This document shows, piece by piece, positions 18,598-27,469 of a stretch of 64,000 bases of DNA; position 1 is the stretch's first letter, and each line of letters begins with the position of its first letter. Below the pieces are notes generated by a model. It saw nothing but the letters and a program-made list of their open reading frames with translations, had not been told where the DNA came from and did no database searches. Source of the DNA: Pseudomonas asplenii (lineage in GTDB: Bacteria > Pseudomonadota > Gammaproteobacteria > Pseudomonadales > Pseudomonadaceae); NCBI RefSeq assembly GCF_001293465.1, contig NZ_JSYZ01000001.1:46642-110641 (forward strand). Reading direction: 5' to 3'. Made by a program: the position numbers and the translations under genes.

Positions 18598-19239
18598 ATG
18601 GTCAACGACAATCCACGCCTGGCACGCCAGTGCTGCATCTTTCCATTGCGCCAGAGCAACCGGCAGTACGCCTGGAAGGAGGAAGTGCGGCGGGGCGGCA
18701 AGCTGCTGAGCGAAATATTCACGTTCGAGGAGTACGGTGGCGAAGAGCCGGCGCGGCTGGCCGCCGAGTCGTGCCGCAACGCACTGGTGCTGAAGATGCC
18801 GGCCGCGCTGACCTACGAGAGCCGCCAGCGCCTGCTGCCGAACAACACCAGCGGTCATCCGGGGGTGATGCGGATCGAGACCAACAACATCGGCTACTGG
18901 CGGGCCAGCACGCGGATCCATGGCTACAACCTGAACCGCAGCTTCAGCGTCGAACGCTATGGCGAGGAACAGGCCAAGCGCCTGGCGCTGAACGAGCGGC
19001 AACGGCAACTGGCGCTTTGCGAAGAGCCCTACGAACAGGCCATGAAGATCCTGCAGCAGCATTTCAGCCAGACCAACGCCCGCGTGCGCGAACACCGGAT
19101 CCAGGCGGCCATCGGCCAGGCCCGGGGGCGCCGCACCTCAGCCGACAGCCAATTGTCGGGCGACCCGGCACAACTGGTCATCACCCCGGAGCAGGCCTCG
19201 CTGTCGATCAGTCGGCATTTCGCGGCAGGAACAAAGTAA
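18598..19239 (+). CDS. AP2-like domain protein, putative DNA-binding
   Basis: A 213-residue basic protein with an excellent ribosome site (AAGGAGG, ATG at 18598). Residues about 88-138 resemble an AP2-type integrase-like DNA-binding fold: GVMRIE, GYWRAS, then SFSVERYGEEQAKRLAL. Residues about 25-64 look like a second, diverged copy (YAWKEEVRRG, IFTFEEYGGEEPARLAAE). The remainder (140-213) is helical and low in motifs. No membrane segment. It converges on gtrS with a 32-base overlap. A regulatory role in the glucose island is conceivable from position only. Confidence 0.75.
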   Translation: MVNDNPRLARQCCIFPLRQSNRQYAWKEEVRRGGKLLSEIFTFEEYGGEEPARLAAESCRNALVLKMPAALTYESRQRLLPNNTSGHPGVMRIETNNIGYWRASTRIHGYNLNRSFSVERYGEEQAKRLALNERQRQLALCEEPYEQAMKILQQHFSQTNARVREHRIQAAIGQARGRRTSADSQLSGDPAQLVITPEQASLSISRHFAAGTK

Positions 19240-20668
19240 CCCGCAGGCCGCCTTCGCGCAGGTTCTGCAGGCTCACTTCGCCGCCATGGCTGTGGGCGAT
19301 GTTGCGGGCGATACCCAGGCCCAGGCCATAACCCGGCTGCTGGCCGGACAGGCGGAAATGCGGCTCGAACACCTGTTCCAGGCGCTGCTCGGGAACCCCG
19401 GGACCTTCGTCGTCGACATGCAGGATGAACGCACTGTCATCGTCCTCGATGTGCAGGTGCGCCCGCTCGCCATACTTGAGGGCATTGTCGATCAGGTTGC
19501 CCATGCAGCGGCGCAAGGCCAGCGGCTTGCCCGGGTAGGTGGCAAGCGCACGGCCTTCGAGGCTGACCAGACCATTGCCGGTAGGCGAGAGGTAGCATTC
19601 GACCAGGGTATCGAGCGCCTGGTTGAGGTCCACCGCCTCGATATTCTCGTGGATGTCGGTGTCCTTCACGCATTGCAGCGCCCCCTTGACCAGCATCTCC
19701 AGCTCATCGAGATCGCGCCCGAACTTCAACTGCATCTGCTCATCCTCGAGCAACTCGACCCGCAGCCGCAGACGGGTGATGGGCGTGCGCAGGTCGTGGG
19801 AAATCGCGCTGAACAGCTGGCTGCGTTCGGTCAGGTAGCGGCTGATGCGCTCACGCATGGTATTGAGCGCACGCCCGACCTCCATCACCTCGCTGCCACC
19901 GCCGGCAAGCACCGGCCGCACCTCTTCGGCTCCCAGCGACATGTCCCGCGCGGCACGGGCCAGGCGCTTGAGCGGCCGGCTCTGCCAGTGCACCAGCAGG
20001 CCGATGAACAGCAGCAGGAACCCGCTGGTGAGCAGGATGAACCAGACCTGCTGGGCCGGCAGCCCCTCCTCCTCCAGGCTGGTGTAGGGTTCGGGCAACA
20101 GCGAGGCGATATAAAGCCATTCGCCGGGCGACATCTGGATCTGCGTCACCAGCACCGGCGGGTTCACCGGCTCCAGGGTCAGGGCGTAGTGGGCCCACGA
20201 ACGAGGCAGTTCATCGAGTTTCAGGCCGCCGTTGAAGATCCGCAGATTGTCGGGGCTGACGAAATTCACCGTGATATCCACGTCGTTGCCCAGGGACTGG
20301 CGCAGCACCTCATGGACCGCCTCGAGCACCGCGGTCTTGCGCGGGGTCGGGCCGAGCAGTTGCATGTCCAGCGGCTTGTCGTTGAGGGTCACGACGAAGC
20401 GCGTCCCCCCCATGCTGCGCAACTGGTCGAGCACCAGCGGCCGATAGGCCAGGGGCAACGAGCGCAGGTAGCTGACGCTGGCAGTCATCGAGTGGGCCAG
20501 GCTGCGGGCACTGGTGACCAGCCCTTCGAGTTGGGTGGCACGCAGTTGCGAAAGCCAGATGACGCTGGACAGCGCCTGGGCCAGCAACACCGCGAGCAAT
20601 GTCAGCAGCAGCATCCTTCCGAGCAGCGAACGCGGCACCGGCAGGCGCTGGCGCAGTTCAGAGAACAT
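19208..20668 (-). CDS. gtrS: Sensor histidine kinase GtrS
   Basis: A 486-residue inner-membrane kinase partnered with GltR. The first membrane segment lies near residues 18-40, a periplasmic sensor region runs to about 205, and the second segment is near 208-228, followed by HAMP. The H-box SHDLRTPITRL gives phospho-His291, and the ATPase has a DEGPGVPEQRLEQVFEPHFR G-box. In P. aeruginosa GtrS is reported to respond to 2-ketogluconate and 6-phosphogluconate and to activate glucose uptake genes through GltR. It overlaps gltR by 11 bases. Confidence 0.95.
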   Translation of the reverse strand: MFSELRQRLPVPRSLLGRMLLLTLLAVLLAQALSSVIWLSQLRATQLEGLVTSARSLAHSMTASVSYLRSLPLAYRPLVLDQLRSMGGTRFVVTLNDKPLDMQLLGPTPRKTAVLEAVHEVLRQSLGNDVDITVNFVSPDNLRIFNGGLKLDELPRSWAHYALTLEPVNPPVLVTQIQMSPGEWLYIASLLPEPYTSLEEEGLPAQQVWFILLTSGFLLLFIGLLVHWQSRPLKRLARAARDMSLGAEEVRPVLAGGGSEVMEVGRALNTMRERISRYLTERSQLFSAISHDLRTPITRLRLRVELLEDEQMQLKFGRDLDELEMLVKGALQCVKDTDIHENIEAVDLNQALDTLVECYLSPTGNGLVSLEGRALATYPGKPLALRRCMGNLIDNALKYGERAHLHIEDDDSAFILHVDDEGPGVPEQRLEQVFEPHFRLSGQQPGYGLGLGIARNIAHSHGGEVSLQNLREGGLRVTLFLPRNAD

Positions 20669-21389
20669 TGGCGGCCGTGACGTGGGCGGCCAGTTGGTAA
20701 CCGCTGCCGCGCACGGTGCGGATCAGTCGCGGTGGTTTCCCGGTGTCGCGCAGGCGCTGGCGCAAGCGGCTGACGGCCATGTCGACGATACGGTCGAGGG
20801 GCATCAGGTCACGCCCGCGGGTGGCGTTGCCGATGGTGTCACGGTCGAGGATTTCCTGGGGATGGTCGAGAAACAGCTTGAGCAGGGCGAAATCGGCGCC
20901 GGAGAGAATGACCTCTTCACCATCGATGTGAAACAGCCGGTGGCTGACCGTGTCCAGCCGCCACTCGTCGAAAGCCAGCACCTCGCTGCCGGCGCGCTCC
21001 TGGCCGAACTGGGCACGGCGCAGCAGGGCCTTGATTCGCGCCTGCAGTTCACGGGGGCTGAAGGGCTTGCCCAGGTAATCGTCGGCGCCCAGTTCCAGCC
21101 CGATCACCCGGTCGGCCTCGTCGGAACTGGCGGTCAGCATGATGATCGGCACATGGGCCTGACGCGGGTGCTGCCGGATCCAGCGGCAGAGACTGAAACC
21201 GTCCTCGTCGGGCAGCATCACGTCGAGAATGACCAGGTCGCCGGGAGCTTCGTTGAACGCCTGGCGAAAACCGGCGCCATCACCGACCGTACGCACCTGG
21301 AAACCGGCACGACTGAGGTAGGTGTCCAGCAGTTCACGGATTTCCTGATCGTCGTCGACCAGGAGAATGGACTTACTGACTGCGCTCAC
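20658..21389 (-). CDS. gltR: Response regulator GltR (OmpR family)
   Basis: A 243-residue regulator: receiver domain with acidic pocket DDD at 12-14 and phospho-acceptor Asp56 (VILDVMLP), then an OmpR-type winged helix ending in RLIRTVRGSGYQL. The start is GTG at 21389. A CAACAACAG stretch lies about 12 bases upstream, so translation may be subject to Hfq/Crc. It controls the glucose porin/transporter genes in pseudomonads and is the best candidate to act at the blocks before gltB and the AGE gene. Confidence 0.95.
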   Translation of the reverse strand: MSAVSKSILLVDDDQEIRELLDTYLSRAGFQVRTVGDGAGFRQAFNEAPGDLVILDVMLPDEDGFSLCRWIRQHPRQAHVPIIMLTASSDEADRVIGLELGADDYLGKPFSPRELQARIKALLRRAQFGQERAGSEVLAFDEWRLDTVSHRLFHIDGEEVILSGADFALLKLFLDHPQEILDRDTIGNATRGRDLMPLDRIVDMAVSRLRQRLRDTGKPPRLIRTVRGSGYQLAAHVTAANVL

Positions 21390-21480
21390 GGTGGATGTCC
21401 CTGTTGTTGTGGTTAGGACCGAAACGCGGATTATGCCTCAATCGATTAAGCCGTGAAGATGTGTTGTCCTTGAGGACCCA

Positions 21481-21563
21481 TTCGCGGGCAAGCCCAGCTC
21501 CTACAGGATTGCGGTGAGTTTGAAATCACCGCTGTGCCTGTAGGAGCCGGGCTTGCCCGCGAA
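21481..21563. repeat. Inverted REP pair between gltR and glk
   Basis: TTCGCGGGCAAGCCCAGCTC at 21481-21500, with the mirrored GAGCCGGGCTTGCCCGCGAA ending at 21563. The unit variant is CCCAGCTCC rather than CCGCGCTCC. It lies in the 189-base gap between glk and gltR. Confidence 0.85.
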
Positions 21564-21578
21564 GAGATCCACGCCGAA

Positions 21579-22538
21579 TCAGCCGCAAAGCGCCTGCTGC
21601 AGGGCCACCCCCGCCCCGATCAAGCCGGAATACGGCGCCGTCACCAGCCACACCGGAATACCCTTGAAGTAGTCGCTCATGCAGCCCTTGTCGGCAAAGC
21701 TTTTGGCGAAGCCACTCTTGATGAAGAAATCGGCAAACCGCGGAATCACACCACCAACGATATAGACACCACCGCGCCCCCCCGTGGTCAGCACGTTGTT
21801 GCCCGCCACCCGCCCGAGCCAGCAGCTGAATTGCTCCAGCACTTCCTGGGCCACCGGGTCCCCGGCCAGGCCGGCAGCGGTGATCGCCTCCGGTGTCTCC
21901 AGCACCGGCTCATGTCCATCCACCGCGCAGATCGCCCGGTAGACGCGCGGCAGGCCACCACCACTGAGGGCGGTCTCGGCACTGACGTGGCCGATTTCGT
22001 CATGAATGTGCCGCCACAGCTGGGTTTCCCGCGGGCTGCTCAGGGGCAGGTCGACATGCCCGCCTTCCCCCGGCAAGGCCATGAAACCGCCGTTGCCAAG
22101 ATCCAGCAGGGTGCCGACCCCGAGACCGGTGCCCGGACCGATCACCACCGCCGGCCGCCGCGGTTCCGCAGTCCCTTCGCAGACCACACGGAAGTCACCG
22201 GGTTCGAGGCGGGTCATGCCCAGGGCCATGGCCGAGAAGTCGTTGACCAGCAGCAACTGGTCGACCTGAAGGGTCGCGCAGAACGCCTCGCGGCTCAGGC
22301 GCCAGTGATTGTTGGTGAAGCGGAATTCATCGCCGCTCACCGGCCCCGCCACCGACAGGCACACCGCGCCAATGGCGCCAGGTTGCAGCCCCAGGCCACT
22401 CAGGTAGACCCTGATGGCGTCCTCGGGGCAGGCGTGGTCGGCAGTCGCCAGCACCTTGACCGAGTCCAGGCCGTTATCTTTCCACAGGGCGAAACGGGCG
22501 TTGGTACCGCCGATATCGCCAACCAGGGCCAATTTCAT
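21579..22538 (-). CDS. glk: Glucokinase
   Basis: A 319-residue cytosolic kinase of the bacterial Glk family that phosphorylates glucose arriving from Glt[14 protein letters not shown] at residues 7-16 is the ATP phosphate-binding loop, and LVNDFSAMA supplies the catalytic Asp region. GPGTGLGVG and GEGGHVDLP are the further family motifs. The ATG overlaps the edd stop by four bases (ATGA), so the two are coupled. Confidence 0.96.
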   Translation of the reverse strand: MKLALVGDIGGTNARFALWKDNGLDSVKVLATADHACPEDAIRVYLSGLGLQPGAIGAVCLSVAGPVSGDEFRFTNNHWRLSREAFCATLQVDQLLLVNDFSAMALGMTRLEPGDFRVVCEGTAEPRRPAVVIGPGTGLGVGTLLDLGNGGFMALPGEGGHVDLPLSSPRETQLWRHIHDEIGHVSAETALSGGGLPRVYRAICAVDGHEPVLETPEAITAAGLAGDPVAQEVLEQFSCWLGRVAGNNVLTTGGRGGVYIVGGVIPRFADFFIKSGFAKSFADKGCMSDYFKGIPVWLVTAPYSGLIGAGVALQQALCG

Positions 22539-24361
22539 TCAAGGCTCTCCAGGGCCGAAGTGAAGGCACTGGCCCCCTGCTCCGCCGAGCTGAAGGCCAT
22601 ACGCATGAAGCCGAACAGTTCGCGGCCACAGCCGACATTATTACCCAGCAGACCGACTGCCGGCTCGCGCGCGGCGAATTCGGTGTCATCGACCAGCACC
22701 TTGAGCGTGCCCGTCACCCCGTCGACGCGGATCACATCACCGTCGCGTACCCGTGCCAGCGCGCCGCCGACATGGGCCTCGGGGCAGACATGGATCGCCG
22801 CCGGAATCTTGCCCGAGGCACCGGACATGCGGCCATCGGTCACCAGCGCGACCTTGAAGCCACGGTCCTGCAGCACACCGAGGAACGGGGTCATCTTGTG
22901 CAGTTCCGGCATACCGTTGGAACGCGGGCCCTGGAAGCGCATCACCGCCACGAAGTCCTTCTCCAGCTGGCCGGCCTTGAACGCATCGGCCAGGTCCTGC
23001 TGGTCCTGGAACACCAGCGCCGGCGCTTCGACGACCTGGTGCTCCGGCGCCACCGCGGAAACCTTCATCACGCCACGGCCGAGGTTGCCTTCCATCACCC
23101 GCAGGCCACCTTCGGGCGAGAACGCACGGGCCACCGGACGCAGGATATTTTCATCGAGGCTCTCGATCGGCCCTTCGCGCCAGACCAGTTCGCCGTCCTG
23201 CAGGAATGGCTCGCGGGTGTAGAGGCTCAGGCCACGACCGGCCACGGTATTGACGTCCTCATGCAGCAGGCCGGCCTCGAGCAGTTCACGGATCAGGAAC
23301 GACATGCCGCCCGCAGCCTGGAAGTGGTTGATGTCGGCCTTGCCGTTCGGATAGACGTGGGCCAGGGTCGGCACCACCTCGGAAAGGTCGGCCATGTCCT
23401 GCCAGGTCAGGTGGATTCCCGCGGCGCGGGCGATGGCCGGCATGTGCAGGGTGTGATTGGTCGAGCCGCCGGTGGCGTGCAGGGCGACGATGGAGTTGAC
23501 CAGCGCCCGCTCGTCGACGATCTCGCCGATCGGCATGAAGTTGCCGCTCTGTTTGGTCATGCGCGCCACCTGGAACGCCGCCTCGCGGGTCAGCGCGTCA
23601 CGCAGCGGCGTGTTCGGGTTGACGAAGGACGCCCCCGGCAGGTGCAGGCCCATGACCTCCATCAGCAACTGGTTGGTGTTGGCGGTGCCGTAGAAGGTGC
23701 AGGTGCCGGGGCTGTGGTAGGACTTCATCTCCGACTCCAGCAACTCCTCGCGGCTGGCCTTGCCTTCGGCGTAGCGCTGGCGGACATCGGCCTTCTGCTT
23801 GTTGGAAATGCCCGAGACCATCGGCCCGCCCGGCACGAAGATGGTCGGCAGATGGCCGAAGCGTAGCGAGCCCATCATCAGGCCCGGCACGATCTTGTCG
23901 CAGATACCGAGCATCAGCGCCGCATCGAACATGTTGTGCGACAGCGCGACCGCCGTGGACATCGCGATCACTTCGCGACTGGCGATCCCCAGTTCCATGC
24001 CCGGCTCGCCCTGGGTCACGCCATCGCACATGGCGGGCACGCCGCCGGCGAACTGGCCGACCGATCCGATCTCGCGCAGGGCCTGCTTGAGCTGTTGCGG
24101 GTAGGTCTCATAGGGTTGGTGCGCGGAAAGCATGTCGTTATATGACGAAACAATTGCCACGTTGGCAGCGTTCATCATCCGCAGGGTTTCCTTGTCCTGG
24201 CTGCCGCAGCCGGCGACGCCATGGGCGAAGTTCGCGCACTGCAGCTTGCCGCGCACGGGACCGTCGCTGGCGGCACCACGAATCAGAGCCAGGTACGCCT
24301 CGCGGGTGGCGCGGCTGCGGGCGATAAGCCGTTCGGTGACCTCAAGAACGCGGGGATGCAT
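22535..24361 (-). CDS. edd: Phosphogluconate dehydratase
   Basis: A 608-residue IlvD/Edd-family iron-sulfur enzyme that dehydrates 6-phosphogluconate to KDPG, the Entner-Doudoroff committing step. Cluster-ligand cysteines are in [27 protein letters not shown] and [21 protein letters not shown] and [21 protein letters not shown] are further family blocks. First gene of edd-glk-gltR-gtrS, divergent from gapA with a HexR-type site between them. Confidence 0.97.
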   Translation of the reverse strand: MHPRVLEVTERLIARSRATREAYLALIRGAASDGPVRGKLQCANFAHGVAGCGSQDKETLRMMNAANVAIVSSYNDMLSAHQPYETYPQQLKQALREIGSVGQFAGGVPAMCDGVTQGEPGMELGIASREVIAMSTAVALSHNMFDAALMLGICDKIVPGLMMGSLRFGHLPTIFVPGGPMVSGISNKQKADVRQRYAEGKASREELLESEMKSYHSPGTCTFYGTANTNQLLMEVMGLHLPGASFVNPNTPLRDALTREAAFQVARMTKQSGNFMPIGEIVDERALVNSIVALHATGGSTNHTLHMPAIARAAGIHLTWQDMADLSEVVPTLAHVYPNGKADINHFQAAGGMSFLIRELLEAGLLHEDVNTVAGRGLSLYTREPFLQDGELVWREGPIESLDENILRPVARAFSPEGGLRVMEGNLGRGVMKVSAVAPEHQVVEAPALVFQDQQDLADAFKAGQLEKDFVAVMRFQGPRSNGMPELHKMTPFLGVLQDRGFKVALVTDGRMSGASGKIPAAIHVCPEAHVGGALARVRDGDVIRVDGVTGTLKVLVDDTEFAAREPAVGLLGNNVGCGRELFGFMRMAFSSAEQGASAFTSALESLE

Positions 24362-24533
24362 GTGTAGAACTCCAGGCTAACGGATAGGGCGACCTGTGCG
24401 TCCTGAGGTGAGCGAAGGCCTCGGCTGGCGGGGCTTTTCGTTCATCCGGACCCGTTGATTCAGGTCACTCGTTGTAGATAAAACAAAATATTGCCACTAA
24501 AAAGGCTTGTTTTCTATTTCTATGCGAATAATC

Positions 24534-24548
24534 TTGTAATTCCAACAA
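24534..24548. promoter_or_regulatory. HexR operator candidate between edd and gapA
   Basis: TTGT-AATTCCA-ACAA matches the published Pseudomonas HexR pattern TTGT-N7/8-ACAA exactly. It lies 26 bases before the gapA ATG and 170 bases from edd, in the divergent promoter region, so KDPG could induce both arms. Confidence 0.7.
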
Positions 24549-24551
24549 CAA
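24544..24551 (+). promoter_or_regulatory. AAnAAnAA (Hfq/Crc-type) motif before gapA
   Basis: AACAACAA starts within the HexR operator and lies 22 bases before the ATG. It is only functional as RNA if the gapA transcript starts upstream of it, which is not known. Confidence 0.35.
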
Positions 24552-24573
24552 AATTACGACAGGCGCTTTTCCC

Positions 24574-25575
24574 ATGACGCTAAGAATCGCAATCAACGGA
24601 TTTGGCCGTATCGGCCGCAACGTCCTGCGCGCACTCTATACCCAAGGTTACCGTCAGGACCTGCAGGTCGTCGCCATCAATGACCTGGGCGACAGCTCGA
24701 TCAATGCCCACCTGCTCAAGTACGACACCGTCCACGGCACTTTCGATGCCAGCGTGGAACATGACAACGAAAGCCTGACAGTCAACGGCGACCGCATCGC
24801 GGTCAGCGCGATCCGCAACCCGGCCGAACTGCCCTGGGCCGCCGAAAGGATCGACGTGGTGTTCGAATGCACCGGCCTGTTCACCGACCGCGCCAAGGCT
24901 GCCGCGCACATCAGCGCCGGCGCCCGCAAGGTGATCATCTCCGCTCCGGCCAAGGGTGCCGACGCCACCGTGGTGTATGGCGTCAACCACGATATCCTGC
25001 GCCAGTCCCACGAGATCATCTCCAACGCCTCGTGCACCACCAACTGCCTGGCCCCGGTGGCCCAGGTGCTGCATCGCGAACTGGGCATCGAAAGTGGCCT
25101 GATGACCACCATCCATGCCTACACCAATGACCAGAACCTGACCGACGTCTACCATACCGACCCGTACCGCGCCCGCTCGGCGACCCAGAACATGATCCCG
25201 AGCAAGACCGGCGCGGCCGAAGCCGTCGGCCTGGTGCTGCCGACCCTGGCCGGCAAGTTGACCGGCATGGCCGTACGCGTGCCGGTGATCAACGTGTCGC
25301 TGGTCGACCTGACTGTGCAACTCAAGCGCGAAGCCAGCGCCGACGAGATCAACGCGCTGTTCAAGGAAGCCAGCCGGCATTCGAAGATTCTCGGCTACAA
25401 CGCCCTGCCGCTGGTCTCCAGCGACTTCAACCACAATCCGCTGTCGTCGATTTTCGACGCCAACCACACCAAGGCCAGTGGCAAGCTGCTCAAGGTCCTG
25501 GCCTGGTATGACAATGAGTGGGGCTTCTCCAACCGCATGCTGGATAACTGCCTGGCGCTGTGCAACGCGGAATGA
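24574..25575 (+). CDS. gapA: Type I glyceraldehyde-3-phosphate dehydrogenase
   Basis: A 333-residue NAD-dependent enzyme that oxidises the glyceraldehyde-3-phosphate released by Eda. The Rossmann start [15 protein letters not shown], active-site SNASCTTNC with Cys154 and [12 protein letters not shown] at the C-terminus are intact. The position beside edd with a HexR operator identifies it as the glucose-regulated Gap-1 paralogue of pseudomonads. It ends at an intrinsic terminator. Confidence 0.96.
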   Translation: MTLRIAINGFGRIGRNVLRALYTQGYRQDLQVVAINDLGDSSINAHLLKYDTVHGTFDASVEHDNESLTVNGDRIAVSAIRNPAELPWAAERIDVVFECTGLFTDRAKAAAHISAGARKVIISAPAKGADATVVYGVNHDILRQSHEIISNASCTTNCLAPVAQVLHRELGIESGLMTTIHAYTNDQNLTDVYHTDPYRARSATQNMIPSKTGAAEAVGLVLPTLAGKLTGMAVRVPVINVSLVDLTVQLKREASADEINALFKEASRHSKILGYNALPLVSSDFNHNPLSSIFDANHTKASGKLLKVLAWYDNEWGFSNRMLDNCLALCNAE

Positions 25576-25603
25576 CAGCACAGCCGGTTTAGTCGGCCAG
25601 AAG

Positions 25604-25630
25604 AAAAAGCCTCGTCAATCGCGAGGCTTT
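25604..25630. terminator. Intrinsic terminator after gapA
   Basis: AAAAAGCCTCG, loop TCAAT, CGCGAGGCTTT between convergent gapA and the small ColR-cluster gene; A and T flanks suit both strands. Confidence 0.82.
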
Positions 25631-25646
25631 CGGGGAGGGTGGGGGT

Positions 25647-25874
25647 TCAACTTTGCGGTTTCAAGCCCTGTGAAAGACCGAACATGAGCAGCAACAGGTC
25701 ATGATCGGGCTTGACACTCACACTGGCCTTGGCCACTCGTGGCAGGGGACAACGCTCAGCGCTCTGGGTCATGCTGAGGACCTGCGGTCGCGGCTGCTCC
25801 CAGACCACCAGCGCCAGGGAAGCGATAGCCAATGCCCCGATCAGAAACAAACCTCTAGCCAATTCTAACTTCAT
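25647..25874 (-). CDS. Small membrane protein of the ColRS-linked operon, function unknown
   Basis: A 75-residue protein with one hydrophobic N-terminal segment (FLIGALAIASLALVVW), which may act as an anchor or uncleaved signal. A short charged periplasmic-like part contains a single Cys. The ATG at 25874 shares its A with the TGA of the upstream kinase gene (TGATG), strong evidence that it is translated as the third gene of the operon. I do not recognise a family. Confidence 0.65.
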   Translation of the reverse strand: MKLELARGLFLIGALAIASLALVVWEQPRPQVLSMTQSAERCPLPRVAKASVSVKPDHDLLLLMFGLSQGLKPQS

Positions 25875-26590
25875 CACCGTAAGCCTTTGATGGTGCTGCC
25901 GAACGCCATACTGTAAAAGTAGTTCAGCCGCTCCCAGTCCGCTTCATTCCACGACGAATGGCGCCGCAGTTGCTTCATGTCGTGCTGCGCTGCCCGGCGA
26001 CGGCTCAAGCGCTGGCGGGCTTTCTCGAAGTCCAGCAGGGCCACCTCGACACTGGCCGACTCGCCCTCGCCCACGACCCGGACAAACACGTGCTTGATAT
26101 ACAGGCAGCCATGCTGCCAGCGGCCACGGTGCATGCGCGCCAGCGTACCGGCCAGTTCCTGGAGCAGGCGATCGTGCAACACCTCGCCATGCCGTTCACG
26201 CCCACCCTGGGCATACCATTGCTCGATTTCGATGAACCCATCCAGGGCGGCGGTCACCAGCAGGGCCTGCCATTGGCCTTCGGGACCGCGGCGCGCCCCA
26301 CAGAACACCAGTTCGGGGACACCGACGTCGAGCATGCGCAGGTTGTTCAGCGCCGCCTGCTCACGCAGGACGGTCGGACGACCGAAGGGGTGCAGCAGGC
26401 TGCGATAGATATGCCCCACCTGACGCTTCACGTACAACAGCCGACCGCTGCTGCCCGTCACGCGCTGGACCCCACTTTCGCCTCCGCGACGCCGGTTGGG
26501 TTCTTCGACCCACTCGCCCTTGCGCGTCCAGAAGTGCTCGAAACGATCCGTGGTGGTCTGTGCGGTATACGAAGCGTACTCAACGGTCAT
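25874..26590 (-). CDS. wapQ: InaA/WapQ-type LPS kinase-like protein
   Basis: A 238-residue protein of the InaA lipopolysaccharide-kinase family. LYVKRQ puts the ATP-site Lys at 55 and ALLDFEKAR the metal-binding Asp at 187. The catalytic loop reads MHRGRWQHGCLYIKHVF, so the usual HRD is HGC (160-162) and the standard catalytic Asp is absent. I recall the same HGCLY form in other InaA proteins. The order colR-colS-methyltransferase-kinase matches the orf222/wapQ operon described in P. fluorescens WCS365. The ATG at 26590 has AAGAGGTAG before it. Confidence 0.82.
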   Translation of the reverse strand: MTVEYASYTAQTTTDRFEHFWTRKGEWVEEPNRRRGGESGVQRVTGSSGRLLYVKRQVGHIYRSLLHPFGRPTVLREQAALNNLRMLDVGVPELVFCGARRGPEGQWQALLVTAALDGFIEIEQWYAQGGRERHGEVLHDRLLQELAGTLARMHRGRWQHGCLYIKHVFVRVVGEGESASVEVALLDFEKARQRLSRRRAAQHDMKQLRRHSSWNEADWERLNYFYSMAFGSTIKGLR

Positions 26591-26594
26591 CCTG

Positions 26595-27275
26595 CTACCT
26601 CTTGCGTAAGATATAGACCCGCCACATGGCGTAAAAAGGGAAAAAATCCAGGTGTTGCTGGACGCGAAAACCCACGCGCCTGAACTCTTCTTCGACCTGC
26701 GCGGCCGGCAATACAAAACGATTCCGGTAGCTGGACGGCTGCGCCGCGGCCTCCCGCCTGCGCTCCAGGCGCTTGCGGCGCCAGGCCTTGAAATTGCCGT
26801 CCACCCACAATGAAACGATCACGCTGTCACGGGTTACCCGATAAAACTCTTTGAGCAACGCCAGCCGATGGGCCGACTCACCGATATGGTGTAGCAGACG
26901 CATGCAGAAAATGCTGTCCACCGAGTTCTCCGGCAAGTCGATATCGAATGCCGAGGTCTGCAGCGGGCGTATCCGGCTGACCACATTCGCCGGTTGCGCC
27001 TTGAGCGCGGTTTCCAGCATCGGCGCGGAATTGTCCGCGCCGATGATCACGCGGTTCGGCTTCCGTGCCAGCAAGGGCCAGAAACGCCCGGCACCGCAGG
27101 GCAGGTCGAGCACCAGGCCCGGCTCACCCGCCAGCGCCAGGGCATGACGAGCCAATTGCTCGTCACGCAGGTGGGACAACCGTCGCCACAAGCCGTTCTG
27201 ATGCTTGTGCAAATATTCCTGAGCGTGCTGCTCGTCGTACTTGTCGGAAAATTCAAGTTTTACCGGGGAACTCAT
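26595..27275 (-). CDS. Class I SAM-dependent methyltransferase of the ColRS-linked operon
   Basis: A 226-residue enzyme. The SAM-binding glycine loop is LVLDLPCGAGRFWPLLA, the acidic loop is VIIGADNS, and motif IV follows as ENSVDSIFCMRLLHHIG. The basic stretch WRRKRLERRREAA near residue 165 may face the membrane or LPS. The target is unknown. First gene of a tight three-gene operon (4-base gap to the kinase). A ColR-like box lies in its upstream region. Confidence 0.85.
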   Translation of the reverse strand: MSSPVKLEFSDKYDEQHAQEYLHKHQNGLWRRLSHLRDEQLARHALALAGEPGLVLDLPCGAGRFWPLLARKPNRVIIGADNSAPMLETALKAQPANVVSRIRPLQTSAFDIDLPENSVDSIFCMRLLHHIGESAHRLALLKEFYRVTRDSVIVSLWVDGNFKAWRRKRLERRREAAAQPSSYRNRFVLPAAQVEEEFRRVGFRVQQHLDFFPFYAMWRVYILRKR

Positions 27276-27341
27276 AACCGTCTCCTGTAAGTGACGGCCA
27301 GAGGTTAGGCAGGCACGCGTCAGCTACAGGTCGTTCCCTCG

Positions 27342-27357
27342 TGAAAAATTCGTACCG
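27342..27357 (-). promoter_or_regulatory. ColR-box candidate upstream of the methyltransferase operon
   Basis: On the minus strand the site ends in TTTTTCAC with AC seven positions before the octamer. This fits most of the ColR consensus reported for P. putida as I remember it, (T/C)(T/C)NA(C/G)NN(T/C)TTTTTCAC, with mismatches at positions 1, 2 and 8. It lies about 70 bases before the start codon. Confidence 0.45.
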
Positions 27358-27469
27358 TCCAGGGCAAACCATTACAAATTTTTACAGGTCAACAATAATA
27401 GCAGGGGGCCACAGTCGTAAACCCCGTGGCAGTTTGTGCCCCAGCGGCGCGGGGCACGGAGGGACGGCT

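Noticed and set aside
24580-25581. Minus-strand open frame mirroring gapA
   Set aside because: Fully antisense to gapA, which has an intact active site, operator and terminator.
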